Assembly (NCBI GenBank): GCA_004028745.1
Contig: RAZP01000009.1
Span: 1 to 64,000, forward strand
From: Prosthecochloris sp.
Lineage (GTDB): Bacteria; Bacteroidota; Chlorobiia; Chlorobiales; Chlorobiaceae
DNA: 64,000 nucleotides
Direction of reading: 5' to 3'
Below, piece by piece: positions 53,808 through 61,546 of this stretch. Positions within the stretch are counted from its first letter, which is position 1; the number at the start of each line of letters is the position of its first letter. Made by a program: the position numbers and the translations under genes. Under the pieces are notes generated by a model. It had not been told where the DNA came from. It ran no database searches and saw nothing but the letters and a program-made list of their open reading frames with translations.

Positions 53808-54152
53808 ATGTCAACTTTTACAATCGATATCCCTGTAGGACCCATTTGGAACAATGATGATGCAAAGGAAAAATGTCCTATCGCATGTGCTGCACATATG
53901 GGCGAGTGGAATGGTCAGTGGACAACCGTCGTTGAGGGTGAAATGAGCGTATGTGGATGCATTCTCACTGTAGGAGGCAGTGGTTCATCAGAGTTCACAA
54001 TCGACGTCCCCGCAGGGCCCATTTGGAACAATGATGATGCAAAGATAAAATGCCCCATCGCATGTGCATCCTATAATGGCCAGTGGAATGGTCAATGGAC
54101 AACCGTAGTCGAAGGTAAAATGAGCGTGTGTGGATGCACATTTAAATGTTAA
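53808..54152 (+). CDS. MVL-type (Microcystis viridis lectin) mannan-binding protein homologue
   Basis: 114 residues made of two 54-59-residue repeats, each with FTIDIPVGPIWNNDDAK, then CPIACAAHMGEWNGQWTTVV or CPIACASYNGQWNGQWTTVV, and EGxMSVCGC. This matches the MVL lectin from the cyanobacterium Microcystis viridis in length, repeat number and conserved blocks (PAGPLW, FTGQWTTVVE, AMSV). Unlike MVL as I recall it, it has nine cysteines (C23, C27, C49, C51, C82, C86, C108, C110, C114). No signal peptide. A sugar-binding role (oligomannose) is from family knowledge. AAAAGGAG precedes the ATG. Confidence 0.88.
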   Translation: MSTFTIDIPVGPIWNNDDAKEKCPIACAAHMGEWNGQWTTVVEGEMSVCGCILTVGGSGSSEFTIDVPAGPIWNNDDAKIKCPIACASYNGQWNGQWTTVVEGKMSVCGCTFKC

Positions 54153-54168
54153 AGCCTAACGAGGCTTT
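54151..54168 (+). terminator. Short hairpin after the lectin gene
   Basis: AAAGCCT, loop aacg, AGGCTTT; 7-bp stem beginning inside the stop codon, without a good T-run. May act with the larger inverted repeat that follows. Confidence 0.4.
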
Positions 54169-54180
54169 ATACTGGACAAA

Positions 54181-54275
54181 CAACCCCCGGTTGTCCTTAG
54201 ATAATCCATTCTTATTGTTACTGCTGCAAAAGCACCGAGGTCATCACAGCAACCGGGGGTTGTATCCGGTTTTTT
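54181..54275. terminator. 13-bp inverted repeat and T-run
   Basis: CAACCCCCGGTTG at 54181-54193 and its exact complement at 54250-54262, then ttttttg at 54270-54276. Each arm is also nearly self-complementary (CAACC/GGTTG). Probably the transcript end of the lectin unit. Confidence 0.55.
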
Positions 54276-54281
54276 GTCAAA

Positions 54282-54321
54282 CTCACTGCCACCCTCCGAC
54301 AATCTCGAAGATTTCCCTGTC
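54282..54321. repeat. Displaced 40-bp copy of the bchL 3' end
   Basis: Identical to 56143-56182 over 40 bp (ctcactgccaccctccgac at the start). In bchL this stretch holds the stop codon and the last 12 residues. Similarity continues for about 8 bp after a 5-bp gap, then stops. Lies at the left edge of the restriction-modification pair. Confidence 0.93.
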
Positions 54322-54354
54322 TCGGTGCAAAAATGAAAGTTCATTTACACTGAT

Positions 54355-54496
54355 GGGCACCTCTAAAAATCTATCATGCGAAGCGATTGCTTCGTTGGGC
54401 GGTGCTCGAAATCCTCATGTACTCCGTGTACACTCCGGTTTCTGCGCTCCGTCCGCCTTGCACTCGAATCGCTCATGACAATTTTTAGAGGTGTCC
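54355..54496. mobile_element. MITE family 1, copy j (142 bp, TSD TGAT)
   Basis: GGGCACCTCTAAAAATCTATC to ATTTTTAGAGGTGTCC, flanked by exact TGAT at 54351-54354 and 54497-54500. Inserted in the last codons of the methyltransferase gene. Confidence 0.92.
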
Positions 54497-55170
54497 TGAT
54501 AGCCCCGAGGACTTTCCAGCAATCGCAATTGCGGTTCCTGATGCCCATTTCTTTTAGCGACCCCGTGAAGCAAGTTCTCTTCTACATCCTCATTGCCCCA
54601 CTGATGCCATCCGGCCCTTGGAAACCGGGCAAACAATTCCAGATAAGGGCCAGGTGAACATTCCTCAATGATATCGAAAATTTCATCCGGCTTTCTCGAA
54701 TGCTCACGCTTCCTCGTCGCCAGAAGATTAACCTGAGTCCGCCCCGGCTGGAGTGTCCGCATGCTTCCTTTTACTCCAAAGAGAATCAACTCAGTGACAT
54801 TACGAAAATAAAAACCTACTCCACGTCCATCCGGTCCCCCATCCTTGCGTACTTTGCACCAGACAATATTGGTTTTGTAAGTGAACCCCCATGCCTCCAT
54901 CACCTTGAGCCCCTCAAGCAACAATGCGTTAGGCACCCACAGATAAAGATGTGACTGCGCAGCTGCAAGCTTCGAGACAGGCAGCTCCATAATTTCTTTG
55001 AGCTCCATTGTCGGATAGCGCAGAAGACGTCGATGTTCCGGAGCAACTTTCCCCGTGCGATTCTGGAATTGCCATGGTGGATCAGCCAAAATAGTTGAAT
55101 ACGGCCCATCCACCTTTGCAAGCAAATCCTCTGTAGGGTTTGGCTCAGCTATGCGATTTATTTTGCTCAT
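54415..55170 (-). CDS. MT-A70 family DNA adenine methyltransferase
   Basis: 251 residues. MT-A70 family with DPPWQF (catalytic DPPW, about residue 31-34), QSHLYLWVPNALLLEGLKVM and TELILFGVKGS, typical of phage and plasmid m6A methylases; partners a BglII-type nuclease whose stop codon is 7 bp upstream. The MITE at 54355-54496 changes the last codons: the gene body stops being family-like after SPRGYQ and the last 23-24 residues are read from the element (SKNCHERFECKADG region). Without the element the protein would end GYQCK. Likely still active. Confidence 0.87.
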   Translation of the reverse strand: MSKINRIAEPNPTEDLLAKVDGPYSTILADPPWQFQNRTGKVAPEHRRLLRYPTMELKEIMELPVSKLAAAQSHLYLWVPNALLLEGLKVMEAWGFTYKTNIVWCKVRKDGGPDGRGVGFYFRNVTELILFGVKGSMRTLQPGRTQVNLLATRKREHSRKPDEIFDIIEECSPGPYLELFARFPRAGWHQWGNEDVEENLLHGVAKRNGHQEPQLRLLESPRGYQDTSKNCHERFECKADGAQKPECTRST

Positions 55171-55177
55171 GATGTAT

Positions 55178-55963
55178 TTATGTTGTCACAATTTCACGAG
55201 GAAGACCTATTAAAAGAAGAGGACATGGGTTTCCTACACCTCGTCGAACCCTGTCTTCAAGCTTTCGCCAGTGGGTCGTAGCTTCACCAAACTTGTCGCT
55301 TACGAAAACATGTGCCCATCCTTCAGCAAAGTTGCCGAATCGCTCCGTAGCTGTTGCAATCAGTTTCCTTTGACGAGGAGTTGGACTATAGTTAAACCGA
55401 GAAAGCTCCTCAACATAGCTGATGCCATGCTCGACAGCAAAATTCGTGAGCAATTCCCTCAATGAAGAGTGAAGACTAGATCCACGCGTAATAATACATC
55501 CTATTGAAATAACACCATCAGCATGAAGCCTTTTGAAATTCTCAAGATCTCTGTCGTAAAATGGATCTTTGTTATTCCATTCAATTTCGAGTGCGAAAGT
55601 ACCACTATCAAACTGCTTCACGTGATCAATCTCATGTGATACTGATTCCTTTTCCTCTCCATCAATTATTTTCTTGATTTCAAAACTATGTTTCCGCCAT
55701 TCATAGTCATCTGACAGCCGATTTCTCATCCGTTGTGTAAGCTGTCCTTCACCTCCTCCTCCTCGAACAAGCTCTTCAACAGGTAATTCAACATCTGCCA
55801 ATACTGCTTCTATTTCTTCAACCGCTTCATGCATATCATGCGTCAGAATAGCTTCGGCATGATGAAGTGTCACCACCTCAAATCCTTTTTGAATTAACGC
55901 TTCGAACATAAAACAAAATTGACCGATTATTTGTTGAAAAATAACCTTTTTAATCTTTTTCAA
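55178..55963 (-). CDS. Restriction endonuclease, BglII/BstYI family
   Basis: About 261 residues from a TTG start at 55963 (AGAGG about 10 nt upstream) or 243 from an ATG at 55909. The core block HSFEIKKIIDGEEKESVSHE then IDHVKQFDSGTFALEIEWNN and KDPFYDRDLENFKRLHADG, with ISIGCIITRG, is the BglII family pattern; the probable active-site acids and Glu/Gln positions are in the HEIDHVK and LEIEWNNKDPF segments. BglII-type enzymes cut GATC-containing sites (BglII AGATCT, BstYI RGATCY); the actual site here is not known. It precedes the methyltransferase gene. Confidence 0.83.
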   Translation of the reverse strand: MKKIKKVIFQQIIGQFCFMFEALIQKGFEVVTLHHAEAILTHDMHEAVEEIEAVLADVELPVEELVRGGGGEGQLTQRMRNRLSDDYEWRKHSFEIKKIIDGEEKESVSHEIDHVKQFDSGTFALEIEWNNKDPFYDRDLENFKRLHADGVISIGCIITRGSSLHSSLRELLTNFAVEHGISYVEELSRFNYSPTPRQRKLIATATERFGNFAEGWAHVFVSDKFGEATTHWRKLEDRVRRGVGNPCPLLLIGLPREIVTT

Positions 55964-56142
55964 TAAACAATAACCTCTAACACAATATTCAGTCTCGACT
56001 TACCTGCAAATCCGGCCAATAACAACACAGAAAGGCAGCCCGAAAGCTGCCTCGTATCTGATAGAATATGTACACATTTGCCAACAAGCTAACCGGCCAA
56101 CGAATCAACTTTTTGCCTTTTGCCTTCTAACTTTTGACTTTC

Positions 56143-56182
56143 CTCACTGCCACCCTCCGACAATCTCGAAGATTTCCCTGTC
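56143..56182. repeat. Resident 40-bp direct repeat, end of bchL
   Basis: Genuine bchL 3' end, the right-hand partner of 54282-54321. Confidence 0.93.
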
Positions 56183-56971
56183 GCCGATCGGTGCAGGAAC
56201 GGATGCCGAAGGCTCCTTGGAAAGAAGGAAATCAGCAATCTCGTTGTAGGGCTTGACGCACTCTTCTTTATCCGCACTATCTTCCATCTGGAAAAGAGTT
56301 TTTCCGGCAAAACGGCTTTTGCGAATCATTTCATGGTAGGGAACCTTTGCCAGGAGCTTCGTACCTACCTTGTCGGCAAACTGTTCGAGCATGTTGGTCC
56401 CCCCCCCTTTGACATAGTCAACACGGTTGGCGACAATACCGGCAAGCTGCACCTTGTAGCGTGAGCTCTTCTGCTCGATAGCCATGCAGAGGCGGTTCGC
56501 AGCGAAGATGCTGTCGAAGTCGTTGGTGGCGATAATCACCGCATAATCGGCATAGGTCAACGGAGCGCTGAACCCGCCGCATACCACGTCACCAAGAACG
56601 TCAAACAGAATAACATCGTAACGGTCGTACACGCCAAGTTCCTGCAAGAGTTTGACCGCTTCACCAACTACATAACCGCCACAGCCACTTCCGGCGGGAG
56701 GGCCTCCGGCCTCGAGGGCGTCGACACCGCCAAAACCGGTCTGTATGATGTCCTCCTCAGTGAGCTCTTCATGGTGGAAATCAACCTCTTCAAGAGCCTC
56801 GATAACGGTTTTCTGCAAGGTCCCCGTCAGGGGAAAGGTGCTGTCGTGTTTAGGATCACAGCCAATCTGCAGCACTTTGGCGCCTTTCAAAGCAAGTGCC
56901 GCTGAAATATTTGCAGTGGTTGTACTCTTGCCTATACCTCCCTTTCCATAAACAGCAAGGATTAAACTCAT
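56144..56971 (-). CDS. bchL: BchL, Fe protein of dark protochlorophyllide reductase
   Basis: ATP-driven electron donor, related to NifH, for reduction of protochlorophyllide. The 275-residue homodimer subunit has the P-loop YGKGGIGKSTTTANIS, the [4Fe-4S] cysteine regions (GGPPAGSGCGGYVV at about 96 and LGDVVCGGFSAPL at about 130) and the switch II area DVLGDVVCGG. Length is normal. It is the last gene of bchN-bchB-bchL (42 bp after bchB). The 3' end is duplicated at 54282-54321 beyond the restriction-modification pair. Confidence 0.97.
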   Translation of the reverse strand: MSLILAVYGKGGIGKSTTTANISAALALKGAKVLQIGCDPKHDSTFPLTGTLQKTVIEALEEVDFHHEELTEEDIIQTGFGGVDALEAGGPPAGSGCGGYVVGEAVKLLQELGVYDRYDVILFDVLGDVVCGGFSAPLTYADYAVIIATNDFDSIFAANRLCMAIEQKSSRYKVQLAGIVANRVDYVKGGGTNMLEQFADKVGTKLLAKVPYHEMIRKSRFAGKTLFQMEDSADKEECVKPYNEIADFLLSKEPSASVPAPIGDREIFEIVGGWQ

Positions 56972-57013
56972 GGCGACAATACAAAGATTAATATTAACAA
57001 TACAGGAAGTTAC

Positions 57014-58612
57014 CTAACCGCCCAGGGCTTCCTTGGCTTTCTTGAAAACCTCTGCGGTTATCGTTGTTTCACCGTTTTCACGGGCAAAATTCTCGGTGTT
57101 CTTACGAACTTTCTTGCGAACGAAAAACGGCACTTTCTTCAACATTCTTTCGGCATCGTGACTCCAAGGCATTCCATCGGTATCACCCTCGCCACCAGCC
57201 TGACTGTCACGTTCTGCTCCCTCAGAGGAAGATCCTGCTGCTGCATGTCCGTTGGAACCGGCAACTTTTTCCTCTTCCTCGTATTCCAGACCTGCGTCGC
57301 CGAAAAAGTCAATAAGATGCTTTTCAAGCCCGAGCTTGCAGGAAGTGTATACCCGGTCGGCAAGTACATCCGCCCCCTCGAAACCAAGTACCGGGTAATA
57401 ACCGATAAGATGATTTTCGATATGGGTGGGGGTTGAAATTACCATACAGGGAACATCGAGTTTGCGGCAGCTGTGCCTTTCCATTTGCGTGCCGCAGACC
57501 AGTTCGGGCATCTCATCCTCGATTTTTTTCGAGATCTCCTGGAATTTGTCCGTAATCATAAGCGGTTCAGGCAGATATCCTTCGAGCTGCTCACGAACCC
57601 AGTCGGCATGTTTTTTAAGGTAAGTACCTGCGCCGATGATCTGCATCCCGAGCTCATCTTTGAGAAACTTGACCACACCGACGGTATGTGTAGCGTCACC
57701 GAAAACAAAAGCGCGTTTGCCGCTGAAACTTTCCATATCAGCCGTGCGGGCAAACCACGGAACACCGCTCGGAGCGCTCAAGCCATCAAGAGAAAACTCG
57801 GTTAACGGCGGCATCTCAACAGCCGGCAGCCCCTTTTCAGTGGCAATTGCGTTGAGCTGTTCAAGAAGTCCCTTGATCCAGTCAAGTGTCGGTTTCACAC
57901 CTATCGGAGCTCCCAACACTGACGGCATACCGAATTTTTCACGAAGGTAGTGCGCAGCACCGAGCCCCATTTCATGATAAGGGACAACGTTTACCCAAGC
58001 GGCAGGCATGTTGCGTAAATCTTCGAGGGCTGCACCCCAAGGAGCAACGACGTTCACTTCCACTCCAAGCGTTTTAAGAATCCTGCGAAGACTGGTAAGA
58101 TCAGAACGCAGGTGAAAACCAAGAGAGGTAAACCCTAACAGGTTCACGCTCGGCTTTTCCGTCATAGTCTGCTCAAGGGAGTACCGTTTGACGAGCTCGG
58201 TAAACAATCCCTCAGCTGCCTCATGCTCCTGTACCCTGAAAGGATTGACATCATAGACCAGAATCTTGCCGGAATCGACTCTCGAATGCCTGGCAAGCTG
58301 TCCGATATCTTCCTGAAGAAGCGCTGTGCTGCAGCTTGGCGCAACGACAATGATCTCGGGATGATAGTGTTCATCGACCTGCTCCAGCGTACCCGGAAGA
58401 CGTGAATCACCGCGGGCGAGATCCTGCCCCCTGACAACGCTGATGGAAAGAGCGGGAAACTCCGGAGTTCTTTCCAGCATGGTATAAGTTGCAGTTATGT
58501 AATCGTCTCCCTGAGGGGCATGGTACACCGTGTGAACGTTTTTCATGCTGTTGGTAACACGGCTTATCCCATGCAGAGCCGTCCCCTCATAGAGCCAGAA
58601 AGCTAAGCGCAT
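57014..58612 (-). CDS. bchB: BchB, dark protochlorophyllide reductase subunit
   Basis: With BchN forms the catalytic NB-protein (MoFe-protein-like). 532 residues: an N-terminal domain with NB-protein features (MRLAFWLYEGTALHGISRVT; TYTMLERTPEFPALSISVV), the middle fold with VVAPSCSTALLQEDIG, and a C-terminal PCP_red domain (PWSHDAERMLKKVPFFVRKK) typical of BchB. Between these is a charged linker (VAGSNGHAAAGSSSEGAERD). Starts 49 bp after bchN. Confidence 0.97.
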   Translation of the reverse strand: MRLAFWLYEGTALHGISRVTNSMKNVHTVYHAPQGDDYITATYTMLERTPEFPALSISVVRGQDLARGDSRLPGTLEQVDEHYHPEIIVVAPSCSTALLQEDIGQLARHSRVDSGKILVYDVNPFRVQEHEAAEGLFTELVKRYSLEQTMTEKPSVNLLGFTSLGFHLRSDLTSLRRILKTLGVEVNVVAPWGAALEDLRNMPAAWVNVVPYHEMGLGAAHYLREKFGMPSVLGAPIGVKPTLDWIKGLLEQLNAIATEKGLPAVEMPPLTEFSLDGLSAPSGVPWFARTADMESFSGKRAFVFGDATHTVGVVKFLKDELGMQIIGAGTYLKKHADWVREQLEGYLPEPLMITDKFQEISKKIEDEMPELVCGTQMERHSCRKLDVPCMVISTPTHIENHLIGYYPVLGFEGADVLADRVYTSCKLGLEKHLIDFFGDAGLEYEEEEKVAGSNGHAAAGSSSEGAERDSQAGGEGDTDGMPWSHDAERMLKKVPFFVRKKVRKNTENFARENGETTITAEVFKKAKEALGG

Positions 58613-58661
58613 ATACTGTTCCGTTTAGTATTCTTTTTCGCGTTGAAGCATTTAACCTGTG

Positions 58662-59924
58662 TCATTCGGCACTTGGCATAACCCCTTTCAGCCACACGGA
58701 TTCGTCAAATTCCGGAAGGTTTTCCCGGCGTTTAAGCGGAGAAACAAACAGATTGGCAAGTGTAAAAACCCCTGACCAGCTGTGAATCGGCATAAGGGTA
58801 AATTCCATACTCCACTTGACGATGAATCCGTTGCCCACGAAAGGGTTGGCCGTCATGAGAGAAGTTACGATCAGGTCAGGTTTTTGCTGCTTGATATCCT
58901 GCAGTTGACGATGAAAGTTGGGCTGCTCGACAACCCTGACACCCTCGAGTGCCTCGAGTTCACGGGCATGAAACTTTTTGTTGATATAGGCACTGCTGCA
59001 TTCAACAACATCCGCCCCGACGTTTTTCAGGAAACGCGCAAGCGGCAGTTCCATCATGGTGTCGGCGGTAAGAAACACCCGCTTGCCTTTCAGCAGTTCA
59101 ACCTGTCCCGAAATCCTTTCCCATGCAGCCTTTTCCCTCTCTATCAAATCAGCTTTTATGTCAAACATGGCTGCAAGGTCTTCCCAGAACACCCTTGTCC
59201 CTGTCGGGCCGAAAGGAAAGAGCGAACGCAGCATTTTCGAGCCCCGCTCACGGTTGAGCCGGGAGACAACTCTTGAAAGGTAGGGCTGTATTGGTGCCAA
59301 TACGGTATCGGGACCGATAGCAGGCAATTGGTCAAAACGATTTTCCGGAAGGAAGCCCCCCACCTTGATCCCCAGCTCCTCTGCTTCCGAACGAAGGTCA
59401 TCGGCGATAGAGTCATTGACCGAACCGATAAACACAACACTTTTCTCACCTGCCGGAGCTTCCGGGCAGAACGGCACCATGGCCTGAAGTACAGAGTCTT
59501 CAGCCTGTGTGAAGTTGAACACAAGGCCGCTTGCCGGCACGAAAAGCACCGGAACTTCTGGAGTACTGAGTGTGCGCGCAAGGCCTTTGAAGTCAACCTT
59601 CATGACTTCAGGAGTACATGAGGAAAGCAGAAAAATCACCGAGGGATGGTGGTCGGCCTTTATCTCGGCAATCACTTCGTCAAGATTCGGGTCCTGACGT
59701 GAAAGGTCTCCCTCCTCGATCAGAGCTATACCAAAGCGCGGTTTTGCAAAAACCATCATACCAAGTGCATTCTGGAGAAAGTGCGCACAAGTATGAGTAC
59801 CGAGGATCAGAAAAAAACTGTCCCTGATTTTCTGATAGAGCCAGCCTACGCTGGCAAGGCCGCAAAAACTGTGGGTAACGTTATCTTCTTTGATTAACTG
59901 AGTTGTGCCCGGAACTGACGACAT
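58662..59924 (-). CDS. bchN: BchN, dark protochlorophyllide reductase subunit
   Basis: Partner of BchB in the NB-protein. 420 residues with three cluster-ligand cysteines: THSFCGLASVGWL, LGTHTCAHFLQNALGM and LLSSCTPEVMKVDF, as in NifD-like proteins. The ATG follows CAGGAGG by 8 nt. It heads the bchN-bchB-bchL operon. A 420-bp gap with its promoter separates it from a divergent secreted-protein gene. Confidence 0.97.
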   Translation of the reverse strand: MSSVPGTTQLIKEDNVTHSFCGLASVGWLYQKIRDSFFLILGTHTCAHFLQNALGMMVFAKPRFGIALIEEGDLSRQDPNLDEVIAEIKADHHPSVIFLLSSCTPEVMKVDFKGLARTLSTPEVPVLFVPASGLVFNFTQAEDSVLQAMVPFCPEAPAGEKSVVFIGSVNDSIADDLRSEAEELGIKVGGFLPENRFDQLPAIGPDTVLAPIQPYLSRVVSRLNRERGSKMLRSLFPFGPTGTRVFWEDLAAMFDIKADLIEREKAAWERISGQVELLKGKRVFLTADTMMELPLARFLKNVGADVVECSSAYINKKFHARELEALEGVRVVEQPNFHRQLQDIKQQKPDLIVTSLMTANPFVGNGFIVKWSMEFTLMPIHSWSGVFTLANLFVSPLKRRENLPEFDESVWLKGVMPSAE

Positions 59925-60346
59925 GAAGTTCTTCCTCCTGAAATTTGCTGCCCCCGCATCCTTTCGGGTAACACCGTGAATACAGCTTCAGATTCTGCAA
60001 CCGTCAAGCTTTGAATATAAAGAATTGAAGATACGAATAATAGGTAGAAATGAAAACCTGTGAAAACCCCTCTTAACAAGAACTGACAGGGATTATCGAT
60101 GCAAGCGGTGAGCCGGTTCGAAACAAGTAGAGGATTGTAATGATTTTTCACCGCTGCACAAGAAAGTATGAACTTGCTGTTTTGTCATCTAAAATACTAT
60201 CTGACAGACACTGGGCGGAGAAATGCGTAACCGGTCGTTCTTGTATTATTCGATGATAGTGACGAAATTGGAAGTGCAGTGCTAACAATAAACAGTATCG
60301 ACCCTCATCACCAATCAATCCTCATGCAGGAAAGGAGATACCAGAA
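59925..60346. promoter_or_regulatory. Divergent promoter region between bchN and a secreted orphan
   Basis: 422 bp without a supported gene or repeat end. It must drive bchN-bchB-bchL to the left and the small secreted protein to the right. Apart from AT-rich runs (ttgaatataaagaattgaag) I do not see a known operator with certainty. Confidence 0.5.
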
Positions 60347-60760
60347 ATGAAACGCACTCTTTCAATCTCTTTGCCGTTAGTTTTGGCCGTGTTACTGAAC
60401 ATCGCCGCTGTGAACGTTGGTCAGGCAGCGTCACTGCACGTAGAATCAGTTGCCAGCCAGCGCATAGCGGCTCCCGGAAACGCCATGGAAGCTTCCGTCT
60501 ACGTGGTGGTTCAGAACGATATGGGCCTGGTCAGCGGCCTGACGCTAAAAAACTTCAATCTTCACGCCGAGCAGGTAGGAGCGGGCGGTGCTATCATCAA
60601 ACCGGTCCGGGTTTACAGCGGCAGAAAAGGCGTTTATCGAATCGACCTTGTCCCCGGGGTCAAGGGAGCCACATGGAAAACCGGCGATTATGTCATATCA
60701 ACCTCTGTTACCACAGGTAAAAATGAGGGGGCATCGGTAACCGTTATGCCCGTAAAGTGA
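60347..60760 (+). CDS. Small secreted protein of unknown function
   Basis: 137 residues. Clear signal peptide (MKRTLSISLPLVLAVLLNIA, cleavage after GQAA near residue 29). Mature part is a small beta-rich domain (ASVYVVVQNDMGLVSGLTLK; GVYRIDLVPGVKGATWKTGD) without cysteines. AAAGGAGATACC precedes the ATG. Followed by a strong terminator. Family not recognised; looks like an immunoglobulin-like fold that might bind a surface partner. Confidence 0.72.
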   Translation: MKRTLSISLPLVLAVLLNIAAVNVGQAASLHVESVASQRIAAPGNAMEASVYVVVQNDMGLVSGLTLKNFNLHAEQVGAGGAIIKPVRVYSGRKGVYRIDLVPGVKGATWKTGDYVISTSVTTGKNEGASVTVMPVK

Positions 60761-60798
60761 ACTCAGCGTTATCTTCTCCGCACATTTGCAGTCACTCG

Positions 60799-60830
60799 CG
60801 CCAGTCCTGAAATGCCAGGACTGGCGTTTT
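60799..60830 (+). terminator. Rho-independent terminator
   Basis: CGCCAGTCCTG at 60799-60809, loop aaatgc, CAGGACTGGCG at 60816-60826, then TTTT. 11-bp perfect stem. Confidence 0.92.
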
Positions 60831-60883
60831 GGCTTTATACAAAAATCGGCAGGGGTCTGAAAGGCACGAAGAAAGCGTGGCAA

Positions 60884-61115
60884 CTATGGGCTCGGACCTG
60901 AAGAGCCACCCATTCTCCGTTCAACCGAGGCGACCTTTTCGCCGATGGAAACATCCTTGTCCCTGCGGTCGTCGATCTTGATAACCGTATAGACACGTTG
61001 TGTTCCGGCTGTAAAAAAGTGCTCATGCAACCGTTCGGCAATTGCAAAAAGCTCGCTCGCGCATTTCACGCAACTCTTTATCCGTGTATCTGACGGTATG
61101 CTCTTTCTTCGCCAT
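60884..61115 (-). pseudogene. Small gene with apparent frameshift
   Basis: ATG at 61115 after AGGAGG (8 nt spacing) gives MAKKEHTVRYTDKELREMR, then a stop after 30 codons. A one-base shift in the gcgcgagcgagc run near 61040-61055 continues as SELFAIAERLHEHFFTAGTQ then RVYTVIKIDDRRDKDVSIGE down to 60884. The joined protein would be about 76 residues. It is either a recent frameshift or a sequencing slip in the repeated gcga unit. Family unknown; antitoxin-like size. Confidence 0.5.
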
Positions 61116-61171
61116 GTCGTGCCCTCCTGAATGATATTATAATTCTGCGGGCTTCTGCCCGCCATGTCCAA

Positions 61172-61546
61172 ACTACGGCATAGAATTTCCTGTTGATTTT
61201 GGCCGTTGAGCGTGCCGGAAAAGAGGTTTTACGGCATTTCAGGCATAACTTCACACAAACCGAACCGTTGATAGAAAATAGGCAGTATAGTAAATTGTAA
61301 GTAAATTGGGAAAACAAGAACATAATCCCATTGGGAGCAACAAGGGACAGTAAAACTTATACGTATGCCGGATAAGATAACCACCAAAATGTGCTATCCA
61401 ACAGTATAAGTACTGTTGGATTCTTGAGCCTCAAGCAAAAACACAGTATATCTTCAGAATTCCGTGGAAAATCTGCACTACAGACAGATAATAAGTAATG
61501 TCCGCCAAAAAAATGAGACCACATCCATTCAGCAAAGGAATTCAGC
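61172..61546. promoter_or_regulatory. Gap with an 11-bp hairpin before the large ATPase gene
   Basis: ATCCAACAGTA at 61396-61406 and TACTGTTGGAT at 61411-61421 with loop taag. No T-run follows, so an operator or RNA structure is more likely than a terminator. No gene is seen in the gap; the gene starts at 61547. Confidence 0.5.

Larger units (their letters stand above)
54282..56182. mobile_element. Restriction-modification island between bchL 3' end copies
   Basis: The segment between the two 40-bp direct repeats carries the BglII-type nuclease gene and MT-A70 methyltransferase gene plus one MITE. No integrase or transposase is present. It is taken as a unit because of the direct repeats and the gene content; the mechanism is inferred. 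Confidence 0.7.

Noticed and set aside
53808..54152. Internal DNA repeat in the lectin gene as a mobile or CRISPR-like repeat
   Set aside because: The repeat is an in-frame duplication of a protein domain known from the MVL family.
54282..56182. Classic integrase attachment sites around the restriction-modification pair
   Set aside because: Direct repeats are present, but no recombinase gene lies between them and the target is not a tRNA gene.
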